Both the position numbers and the translations under genes were made by a program. From IMG/VR virus record IMGVR_UViG_3300032893_003184, positions 1 through 35,802 of that record: a DNA stretch of 35,802 nucleotides; one strand, written 5' to 3'. The notes beneath the pieces were generated by a model, which saw only the letters and a program-made list of their open reading frames with translations, was not told the DNA's origin and did not search any database. Below, piece by piece: positions 27,720 to 34,992 of this stretch (positions are counted from its first letter, which is position 1; the number at the start of each line of letters is the position of its first letter). Origin of the DNA: a virus.

Positions 27720-29125
27720 TCGCGGCTTCGGACAATTGGATCAAGGCAGCGGGCGCGCTGGGCGCGCAGCCCGTGTTCGTGCTGTCAATCGACAGCTACT
27801 CTCGGACCTTCATTTCGGTGCTTTCCGAAGAGACCGGAGAATACGCGTGGATCGAGACGGAAAACCACCTGGGCGACTTCGATATCACCGCCCAAGAGCT
27901 GGAAGGCAGCTCGACCCTGGCGGACATGACCGCGACCGTCCTGGATGGCTCAATTGTCGCCGGCCGCCTGATCACGGCCGATTATCCTAATTTCCAGTTC
28001 AAGGGCAAGACGGCCACGCTGCAGGCGGGCTTTGTAGGTCTCGACCGCTCGGACTTCATCACTCTGGCTACCCTGGTGGTGGATTCGATGGATCTCGCGG
28101 CCGACAACTGCGCCTACCAGTTCACGCTCAAAGACTTTTCGCGTTTTCTCCAGCAGAATATCTATCTCTACGGGGATGACGGTCATGGGATTTCGAGCGA
28201 CCACACGCTCTACCGGCGCGGAAACCCGCTCGACTTGGTTGCTGACATCCTGCAAAACCAGCTGCAGACTCCGATTCCCATTAACACGGATGCACTCGAC
28301 GCCATCAAGAACAACCTGCTGGCCGGCGTCGAAGTGGAGTTCACTCTCGATTCCTCGCCTGAGGCAAAGAGCTTCATCGAGCAGGAACTGCTGAAGCCCT
28401 TCGGCCTTTACTATTTCGAGAACAACTTGGGGCAGTTCACGGTTGCCTCAATCATTCCCATCGCGGCTCCGGTGCCGGTGTTTGGTTTCGATGAGACCAA
28501 CGTGATTGGGTTGCCCGGCTCGACCCCCAGCCAGACCACCATGGGCTTGGGCTCGGTGATTAACGCCATCAAGTTCGACTACGACAGCGATGGAAACGAT
28601 TTCAAGTCAGAGTTGCTGTGGGTGGAAGAGGACAGCATCACGCGTTACGGCCAATCGAGCTACTACCAGATTCAGTCGAAAGGCGCGCGGTCGGAGTTCG
28701 GCTATTCGGGTTTTGCCGCCCTGCTCGCGCACAACCTGACGATGCGCTACGGCTATCCCGACGATTACCGGCCGTACGCCATCGACGCGAAGTGGGCGGC
28801 CTGCCGGCTGGAGCCGGGAGACTTTGTCACGCTGAGTCATTCGAAGATCCCAAACCTCGCTGCCGGCACGATGGGCGTCTCCGATCTACTGCTGCAGGTG
28901 CTGGAGCCCACGCGTAAACACACAGACGGCGAGACGAGCTTTCAGTTGCTCGATGTGAGCTGGCTGAAGGGATTGGGCGGGGCGGCGGGAGCTTACCAGG
29001 TGGCCGCAAACGGGACGCCGGCGTGGACCGCCGCCACTGCCGCGCAGAAAGCGGCGGCGATGTTCCTGGCCGGGGCCGCGACGCATAAATACTCGGATGG
29101 CACAGCGGGCCATCCCACACTCTGA
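27716..29125 (+). CDS. Tail tip/hub protein
   Basis: A 469-residue protein starting at an ATGA overlap. Alternating beta strands and helices (FVLSIDSYSRTFISVL; YQFTLKDFSRFLQQNIYLYG; SFIEQELLKPFGLYYFENN; WAACRLEPGDFVTLSH) resemble hub proteins related to gp27/DUF2163-like tail components. An alanine-rich helix ends the protein. Probably the central hub below the tail tube. No catalytic motif is recognised. Confidence 0.66.
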   Translation: MIAASDNWIKAAGALGAQPVFVLSIDSYSRTFISVLSEETGEYAWIETENHLGDFDITAQELEGSSTLADMTATVLDGSIVAGRLITADYPNFQFKGKTATLQAGFVGLDRSDFITLATLVVDSMDLAADNCAYQFTLKDFSRFLQQNIYLYGDDGHGISSDHTLYRRGNPLDLVADILQNQLQTPIPINTDALDAIKNNLLAGVEVEFTLDSSPEAKSFIEQELLKPFGLYYFENNLGQFTVASIIPIAAPVPVFGFDETNVIGLPGSTPSQTTMGLGSVINAIKFDYDSDGNDFKSELLWVEEDSITRYGQSSYYQIQSKGARSEFGYSGFAALLAHNLTMRYGYPDDYRPYAIDAKWAACRLEPGDFVTLSHSKIPNLAAGTMGVSDLLLQVLEPTRKHTDGETSFQLLDVSWLKGLGGAAGAYQVAANGTPAWTAATAAQKAAAMFLAGAATHKYSDGTAGHPTL

Positions 29126-31044
29126 TGCTGACACTCAGTAACATTCCGGGATTGATCGACCAGCCGGAGACGCAGCTTGCGGCAGGCCAGGGTGTCTTTG
29201 ACTGGCGGCTGATGAAGGCTGCGCAGAACGCGCGTCACGGCATCCAGAAGGCCGAGCTCTTCTACCAGGAAGCAAGCGACGGTGACACGGTGGACCTGCC
29301 GGTATCGCGCGTTACCGGCAAACAGTTTCTCGCGCGCGAGTGCATCCAGATCTGGAGCTACCGCGCTACCACCAATCCCACCACCGGAAAATGCAGCCAG
29401 AGCGGCGGCCAACTCCAGCAGTGGTGCTACGTCGATCCCCAGACGCGCACGGCGCGCTCGACTATCACTTACTACGTGCAGGGCGGCCAGCAGAACGATG
29501 CTGCAGATGGCCTACTGGGCGTGTGGACCGTTGGCATCCCCGGACGTGGCAAGCTGCGCATGGCAAGTTCGCCGAGCTACTCGCCCTTGTCGTCAGCGAA
29601 CTTTAGCCAGGACGCGGCACTTACCGAGGCGCTCGCGCAGCAGATCAATAAAAACGCGCGGTTTGCGGCATGCTCGTTCGAGGTGTTTGTGGATTGCGGC
29701 AACACTAGCGCCCAGACGTGGCAGGCTGGCCACAACTACGCCGCGGGCGCACTGGTTAAGCCTACCGCGGCCGCTGCGAATGGCCACTGGTACAAGTGCC
29801 TTTACGCCGGCCAAAGTGGCGCGCGCGAGCCGGAGTGGGGCGGCTGGGGCCAACAGACGACGGATGACACAGTCACCTGGGTTGAGGCGGGATTTGGATA
29901 CAAGTACAACGACGTTGTCCCGCAGTGTGTCAGCTCGTTTGATGGCTACGGCTACACGACCGCGAACGATACGATTGTGCATTGGCCGTTCTGGGTTTAC
30001 ACAGGCGCGGCTGACCGCTCGGGATCAGGGAATGTTTCGGGACGCATCCGGCACATGCAACTTCCCAACATTGATCCGGCCGCGCCCGTGGTGCAGCCTT
30101 ACATCAGTTATTGGGACGGGTCGCACGAGGGCGGCGCGCCGGACGGCATTTACAACGGCGTCGTGGGCATCGTGAGCTTCTGCCTGCGGGGAATGGGAAC
30201 CGGCCGTACTCTGGCTAACTCATTTGTCGATCAGTCGGACCTGGTCTTTTTCAGCGGAGCCACGCTGGATGACGCTCCGGTGCAGCAGCTCGTCAAGAAT
30301 ATCGAGCTTGCGAAGTTGCGTCCTGAAGTCTGTGCCAGCACGCAGAATAACGCGGCCACGGTTGCGCCCTTCACGAGCCCGGTTGACCCCTACAATTACA
30401 GCCGCCCCGAGATTGACTGCATTTTTGGCATCAAAAACACCGGCACAGGACTCGGCGCCGTGCGTTCCGAGAACGTGGGCGTGAGTCCGACCACTGGTCT
30501 GGTCTCGCTCAGCGTGCTCTTCAACGTCGATGGCGGAGGCACCAGCATCCAGACAAACGGCTCGGTGCGCGTGCTGCAGTTCGGCCGCCGCCTGCATGTT
30601 GGTGATTCCTTTGTAAGCGACGTTCAGAACAATCCTGGGGACGGGTTGCAGTCGTCGTCCGGCTTGAATCCCAACGTCGGGTCGAACTACACGAACCAGG
30701 CGACCGTCGATTCCGTAGACGCCGGCAGCGATGTGACGATCCGCGTTTATGGAGCAACCGGAGGGCCGGGAACTGCCTGGTCGCGCCCGGTGGGTTCTCA
30801 GGTTGTCAGCTACCCCGCAACGTCGCTTTACCACTACAGCTACTCCACGACTTACTGGATTGTGTACGACCTGGACGCCCAGATTTACCGCGTCCTCACG
30901 GACTCGCTGAGCGCGTTGAATGACCGGTATGTTTTCGCCGGAAAAATCACGACGGTGGCATCCGGCGGAACGGGAGGAACGGCTGGTGGCGGGGGAGTTA
31001 TGGGCGGCGGTGGTGGCAGGCTCTACCTGGAGATGGAGGCGTAA
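29125..31044 (+). CDS. Tail tip/receptor-binding protein with binding insert
   Basis: A 639-residue protein whose ATG overlaps the upstream TGA. The N-terminal ~190 residues are mixed alpha/beta. Residues 199-256 are a Trp/Gly-rich module (TWQAGHNYAAGALV; GAREPEWGGWG; DDTVTWVEAG) like that in the tail tube. The central part is beta-rich, and the C-terminus is glycine-rich (GGTGGTAGGGGVMGGGGGRL), a usual feature of tip attachment or fibre-anchoring sites. Probably binds the host surface or holds the spike. Confidence 0.68.
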   Translation: MLTLSNIPGLIDQPETQLAAGQGVFDWRLMKAAQNARHGIQKAELFYQEASDGDTVDLPVSRVTGKQFLARECIQIWSYRATTNPTTGKCSQSGGQLQQWCYVDPQTRTARSTITYYVQGGQQNDAADGLLGVWTVGIPGRGKLRMASSPSYSPLSSANFSQDAALTEALAQQINKNARFAACSFEVFVDCGNTSAQTWQAGHNYAAGALVKPTAAAANGHWYKCLYAGQSGAREPEWGGWGQQTTDDTVTWVEAGFGYKYNDVVPQCVSSFDGYGYTTANDTIVHWPFWVYTGAADRSGSGNVSGRIRHMQLPNIDPAAPVVQPYISYWDGSHEGGAPDGIYNGVVGIVSFCLRGMGTGRTLANSFVDQSDLVFFSGATLDDAPVQQLVKNIELAKLRPEVCASTQNNAATVAPFTSPVDPYNYSRPEIDCIFGIKNTGTGLGAVRSENVGVSPTTGLVSLSVLFNVDGGGTSIQTNGSVRVLQFGRRLHVGDSFVSDVQNNPGDGLQSSSGLNPNVGSNYTNQATVDSVDAGSDVTIRVYGATGGPGTAWSRPVGSQVVSYPATSLYHYSYSTTYWIVYDLDAQIYRVLTDSLSALNDRYVFAGKITTVASGGTGGTAGGGGVMGGGGGRLYLEMEA

Positions 31045-31358
31045 TGGGCTGGATTCGCGTAAAGGACGATGCTGATGATAGGTTCGAAAGCGGCACGCAC
31101 ATCGCCGTGCTGCGGCACTCTGAGACCGGCGAGATTCGTAAAGTGCAGATCTCGGTGGTCAACCGCGACGCTCGCTGCCCATTCTGCCAGCGGCCCCACG
31201 CGGTTGCCACGACCGGTGAAATCGACGTTGAGGCAGACGTCCAGGCAACGCTGGATGAATGGAATGCCCAGGAGACACGGATCGCCGCGCACCGCCAGAA
31301 ATATGGCTTCGATGCAGCGACCGGCAGGAAGTTCTCACGAACAGGGGGGAAGCAATGA
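31044..31358 (+). CDS. Small CxxC protein in tail module
   Basis: A 104-residue protein with a short beta-rich start (WIRVKDDADDRFESGTHIAV), a single CPFC motif at about residue 45 and a helical C-terminus. Its ATG overlaps the previous stop and its stop overlaps the spike ATG. Could be a tail-fibre assembly factor or chaperone for the spike; no family is recognised. Confidence 0.62.
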   Translation: MGWIRVKDDADDRFESGTHIAVLRHSETGEIRKVQISVVNRDARCPFCQRPHAVATTGEIDVEADVQATLDEWNAQETRIAAHRQKYGFDAATGRKFSRTGGKQ

Positions 31359-33520
31359 AGCGATTGATCACAGCCCTAGTGCTGGTCCTCGCGGCAGGTC
31401 AGGCGTTTGCCAACACCACAGTGACTGGAAAGACCGTCGATTCGCAGGGCAGCGCCCTGTCGTATGCCGCGAATGGCGTCGTCGTCAGGTTTGAACTGCG
31501 CTACACCGACATGACGACGTTCCAGAAGAACCCGCCGCGCGCAAACTCCGGCGTTCCAGTCCAGAACACCAAGCTCGACGTGAAGCCAGCGAGCGATGGA
31601 AGCTTCTCAGCGAGCCTGCTTTCGAACAGCGATATCACGCCGACAGGATCGTGGTACCACGTCTACTTCCTGCAAAATGGGCGGGCCTATTCGGAAGGCG
31701 ATTTGCCCTCGCTCACGGGAATGGCGGTGAATCTGAATAGCACGGTTTACCAAAACCCTCCGCCTGTCGTGCCCGCTCCCACGGGCGACACCACATATGT
31801 GCGGCTCGACGGCACAAACGCAGAGAGTTTTCGAGGGGCCGGCGCTTACCTCTACGCAGATGCCTTTCCGGGCGCCACAATGGCGCGACGAACCGTCGCC
31901 GCCGCGGCCGCGTGCCCGTCGACCGGGTGCACAATCGACGCGCGCCAGTCAGCCGATCTGACTATGGACGTGGCAATCAGCCTGGGCTCGGATTCCCAGC
32001 CCATTAAATTGCTGCTGCCGGCTGGAACCATCACGCGTTCGGCGGGCGCAAATTTTGTTTACTACAACGGTTCCTGGGTGGAAGGCCAGGGAAACTGCAA
32101 TGGCGGATACTACAGCAACTGCACGGTGATCCAGGGCCCCTCAACGGCGGACACGGCGTTTGTCTATGGGGGAAGCAATCAACCGGGATACGTTCATTTG
32201 AAGAATTTCTACCTTCATCAAACGGCTTCCGGTGCCGTGGGGATTGACTACTCGATGGCCATCAAGAGCACCATCGACGATGTATCGGTTCTTTCGGATG
32301 CAGGAACGGCTCTGATTGTTGGCGGCACAAATGCTTGCGCTTGCTACAACGAGTTTCGCGGCAATGATTTTCGCGCTGGCCAGTACGGTGTGAAGCTCCT
32401 TGATACCGCTAATCAGAACGCGTTCTATGGCGGAACGATCTGGAGTGGTGGGACGGCGGTCTACCAAAGAAGTGTCAATGGGTTTAACGGAACCGGCTCT
32501 GACAACTTCTATGGCGTTGACACTGAGAACACCGGCACGGGCTACGACATCTATGCCAACAACGATACGATTCTCACCCCTTACATGGAGGCTGTCGCAC
32601 ACGCCTTCATTCTGGAACCTGGTGCGAGAGGGAACTGGATTCAGGGGTCGGGCGTGTACTCCGGTACTGTTGGTGCTGATAATGTGACCGACAATTCCGG
32701 CAACGCTTCTAACTTCTACATGGGCTTCGACTGGCCGAATGGAAATGCAGCCACCTTTCCAAAGCGGTTTGGCATCACAGACCGCCTGCTGATCGGAGGT
32801 AACAGCTTCTCAATCGCGCCTGCGAATCAGATATTCTCACTTCGCAACAACTACGGGGGTGGTTACCTGCCGTATGATGATCTCAGCTTTGACTATGAGG
32901 GTGGCCCAGTGTCTAACGGCTATGTTGGACATGCGGGACTGGCGCTCAGCCACATGTCGGTTACAGACCTAAACGCAGGCGATGTGGTAACAACTCCGCT
33001 GGGCCAGCCTTCGGCCCCGACGCTCGCTTGTAGCGGCTCTGGAAGCGGCACCACCTACACCTATTATCTCGTTGCCCACACTCGCTATGGCGTGACAATT
33101 CCCTCTGCCGCTGCCACGATTCAGTGCCCCAACGCGCCATCCTCAAGCTACCCGATCACGATCACACCTCAGAATCTCAACAACATTTGGGATTGGGACG
33201 TGCTCAAGGGTGACACCGCTCATGTGCTGTGCGCAGCAGTGCGGTTTGGTTACAACGCCGCCAACTGCAAAGACGCGGGTCAAGCAACTAACGCCTATAC
33301 GACACCCACGCGGGATACCACGGCCGATGCAAAGTTCGCTGGTGCCGTGGGCGTAGGTCAAACGACAGTAGGTAAGTTGCCTGCTGCGAGTTCCTCGGCG
33401 GGAGTGATGCTGACCGTCACGGATTCCACGGCGATATCGGCCGAGGGGCAAGCGTGCGCGGGGGGGTCGAGCAGCACGGCGCTCGCCTGGTCGAACGGAT
33501 CGGTGTGGAAGTGCTTCTGA
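31355..33520 (+). CDS. Beta-helix tail spike with Sec signal peptide
   Basis: I start at ATG 31355 (ATGA overlap), giving 721 residues with a clear signal peptide (MKRLITALVLVLAAGQAFA). Residues 20-140 form a fibre-type N-domain like that at 15529-16266 (GKTVDSQGSALSY; SDGSFSASLLSN). The central ~350 residues show short repeated strands with stacked Asn/Gly/Val positions (IDYSMAIKSTIDDVSVLSD; NQNAFYGGTIWSGGTAVYQR) characteristic of right-handed beta-helix pectate-lyase-like spikes. A C-terminal cap ends LAWSNGSVWKCF. Likely a host-polysaccharide binding or degrading spike. The signal peptide is unusual for a cytoplasm-assembled virion. Confidence 0.8.
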   Translation: MKRLITALVLVLAAGQAFANTTVTGKTVDSQGSALSYAANGVVVRFELRYTDMTTFQKNPPRANSGVPVQNTKLDVKPASDGSFSASLLSNSDITPTGSWYHVYFLQNGRAYSEGDLPSLTGMAVNLNSTVYQNPPPVVPAPTGDTTYVRLDGTNAESFRGAGAYLYADAFPGATMARRTVAAAAACPSTGCTIDARQSADLTMDVAISLGSDSQPIKLLLPAGTITRSAGANFVYYNGSWVEGQGNCNGGYYSNCTVIQGPSTADTAFVYGGSNQPGYVHLKNFYLHQTASGAVGIDYSMAIKSTIDDVSVLSDAGTALIVGGTNACACYNEFRGNDFRAGQYGVKLLDTANQNAFYGGTIWSGGTAVYQRSVNGFNGTGSDNFYGVDTENTGTGYDIYANNDTILTPYMEAVAHAFILEPGARGNWIQGSGVYSGTVGADNVTDNSGNASNFYMGFDWPNGNAATFPKRFGITDRLLIGGNSFSIAPANQIFSLRNNYGGGYLPYDDLSFDYEGGPVSNGYVGHAGLALSHMSVTDLNAGDVVTTPLGQPSAPTLACSGSGSGTTYTYYLVAHTRYGVTIPSAAATIQCPNAPSSSYPITITPQNLNNIWDWDVLKGDTAHVLCAAVRFGYNAANCKDAGQATNAYTTPTRDTTADAKFAGAVGVGQTTVGKLPAASSSAGVMLTVTDSTAISAEGQACAGGSSSTALAWSNGSVWKCF

Positions 33521-33563
33521 GGCATGCAGCCAGCAAAAATGCTGGTGAGTAGTAAAGAGAGCA

Positions 33564-33587
33564 ACCCCGGCGTTCGCGCGCCGGGGT
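33564..33587 (+). terminator. Candidate terminator hairpin after tail spike
   Basis: ACCCCGGCG pairs perfectly with CGCCGGGGT around a 6-nt loop (TTCGCG), 44 bases after the spike stop. There is no downstream T-run, so termination may be weak or factor-dependent. A second, imperfect stem (GCGGCCGC/GCGGCTGC) lies at 33609-33629. Confidence 0.6.
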
Positions 33588-33687
33588 CACCGGGAGACAC
33601 ACCTCCAGGCGGCCGCTAGCGCGGCTGCCCTCTGCATCCTAAATCGGCTGCAGGGTTCAATTCGATTAGGGAAGTTTGGAGGTGTGA

Positions 33688-34545
33688 ATGCTGCGCAGCC
33701 CGCTTGCTTGGACAGGCGGAAAGTCGAGATTGCGGGGAGAAATCATACGGAGGATCCCCGAGCACACAGCGTACGTCGAGCTCTTTTGCGGCGCGGCCTG
33801 GGTCCTGTTCGGGATGGACCCGAGCTGCTCAAAGTCTGAGATTCTGAATGATGCGGACGGAGAACTCATCAATTTCTGGCGGGTGCTCAAACACCGGCCG
33901 GCCGAGTTTGCGGAGCGAGCGAGCCTGGCGCTTGCGTCGCGCGAGTTGTGGAATAACTGGGCGCTCGCCCTGCGGCGCTCTGAATCCGGAGTCCATGACG
34001 GTACGCAGGCCAATGACGAAATCGACCGCGCAATTCGTTTCTATGTGGTCATCAAGTGCGGCTTCGGCGCGCAGAGAATGCCTTCCGCGTTCGCTGCGCA
34101 TCCGAGGCGTAGGCCCACGATGCGTTGGATCGATATCCGCGAGGACTTTGGCGCGATTCTGGCTCGCTTGCACCAGGTGTGGATTGAGCATCTTGACTGG
34201 CGCGAGTGCCTGGCGAAATATGACTCGCCCAACACGTTCTTCTATGCCGACCCGCCGTATCGGTGTGCCGGCTCAAAAGCCTATCTACACAGGTTTGGGG
34301 ACGCGGATCACCAGGCGCTGGCAAAAGCGCTGCTCGCAGTCCGGGGAAAGTGGCTGCTCTCTTACAACGACGACCCGTGGCTGGCAAGCTTGTATTGCGC
34401 CCCGCGCGGCAGCCGCCAGATTCACATTGAGCGCATTCCGGTCACTTATACCGTCGCCGCCACGTCGCCACAGGCTGTGCGTGAACTGCTTGTACGGAAC
34501 TACGACTTGTCGTCGCTGGGGCGTGGCAAGAAACGGGCTGCCTGA
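33688..34545 (+). CDS. dam: DNA adenine methylase (D12/Dam class)
   Basis: A 285-residue N6-adenine methyltransferase. The SAM-binding region starts SPLAWTGGKSRL, then VELFCGAAWVLFG (30-42), and the catalytic motif IV is FFYADPPY with DPPY at 188-191. LLSYND near 350-355 of the usual alignment is also present (about residue 222). GGAGGT at 33678-33683 is the RBS. Length is normal for the class. As the last phage gene it may protect phage DNA from restriction, time replication or control transcription. Mu uses the unrelated Mom modification at the same end of its genome, an interesting parallel. Confidence 0.92.
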   Translation: MLRSPLAWTGGKSRLRGEIIRRIPEHTAYVELFCGAAWVLFGMDPSCSKSEILNDADGELINFWRVLKHRPAEFAERASLALASRELWNNWALALRRSESGVHDGTQANDEIDRAIRFYVVIKCGFGAQRMPSAFAAHPRRRPTMRWIDIREDFGAILARLHQVWIEHLDWRECLAKYDSPNTFFYADPPYRCAGSKAYLHRFGDADHQALAKALLAVRGKWLLSYNDDPWLASLYCAPRGSRQIHIERIPVTYTVAATSPQAVRELLVRNYDLSSLGRGKKRAA

Positions 34546-34620
34546 GTGCCCTGTTATCTCGTGGCAGGCGGCACGCGCCAGGATGGAGTCAAGGGAACGA
34601 GTTTGGCCGTCCGGAATAAT

Positions 34621-34726
34621 GGGCGGCATGTAAGGTTCGACAAGGAAAATGAGGTAGGACGTGAGGGCATGCCGCCCCGACGTCCAGAGCGCTGGTGAAG
34701 GGAGATAAACCCCGTCAATCCAGCGC
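34621..34726. other. Tandem stem-loops 3' of the methylase gene
   Basis: GGGCGGCATG 34621-34630 and CATGCCGCCC 34668-34677 are perfect inverted copies (37-nt spacer). GCGCTGG 34689-34695 and CCAGCGC 34720-34726 form a second perfect stem with an internal GGG/CCC. The stretch 34546-34762 has no convincing gene. Possibly a small RNA or a transposition-end structure. Confidence 0.5.
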
Positions 34727-34747
34727 GTTAGTGTCTAATATGGAGAT

Positions 34748-34764
34748 GTGCAACACGGTTGCAC
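34748..34764. promoter_or_regulatory. Perfect inverted repeat at right end
   Basis: GTGCAAC-ACG-GTTGCAC lies directly next to the innermost 22-bp repeat. The symmetry suggests a protein-binding site (repressor, host factor or transposition accessory). Confidence 0.5.
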
Positions 34765-34828
34765 TTACTGCCATTCAGCCCCTAACTACTGCCACTCAGT
34801 CCCTCACTTACTGCCACTCAAACCCTCA
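34763..34828 (-). repeat. Three 22-bp direct repeats, candidate prophage right end
   Basis: Read leftward from 34828, three copies of TGAGGG-N2-TGARTGGCAGTA occur at 34807-34828, 34785-34806 and about 34763-34784 (21/22-bp spacing). The outermost begins with TG, the conserved terminal dinucleotide of Mu-type elements. Mu carries three 22-bp transposase A sites (R1-R3) at its right end. The first downstream gene looks like a host gene with its own promoter. I propose the prophage ends at 34828, with GCGCA (34829-34833) as possible target duplication. Confidence 0.62.
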
Positions 34829-34867
34829 GCGCACAGACTCCTTGTCGCCCTCGCTTGGCCCTTATAG

Positions 34868-34873
34868 TATAAT
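34868..34873 (+). promoter_or_regulatory. Promoter -10 for the XRE gene
   Basis: A consensus TATAAT (34868-34873) lies 119 bases before the XRE start, in an AT-richer patch. TTGTCG at 34842-34847 is a possible -35 with a long (20-bp) spacer. Lying 40 bases outside the proposed prophage end, it is probably a host promoter. Confidence 0.5.
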
Positions 34874-34992
34874 GGACCTTTGCTTTCGAGTTACTTGGGA
34901 AGCCGACGGGTGCTTAGCTGTCCTGAAGGAACTGCATCCCGGGATGCGGGAGCAGGCGGGCCAATCTTTGTTGTGATAGCTCGATCCGGGAT

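Noticed and set aside
31355-33520. Diversity-generating retroelement target in the tail spike
   Set aside because: No reverse transcriptase, Avd gene or template repeat with adenine-specific differences was seen in the window.
33635-33668. tRNA-like GGTTCAATTC motif between spike and methylase genes
   Set aside because: The flanking bases do not form a T-arm stem and no acceptor, D or anticodon arm can be drawn, so it is not a tRNA.
34763-34828. CRISPR array
   Set aside because: The three repeats are directly adjacent, with no unique spacers, and there are no cas genes; a transposase-site reading fits better.
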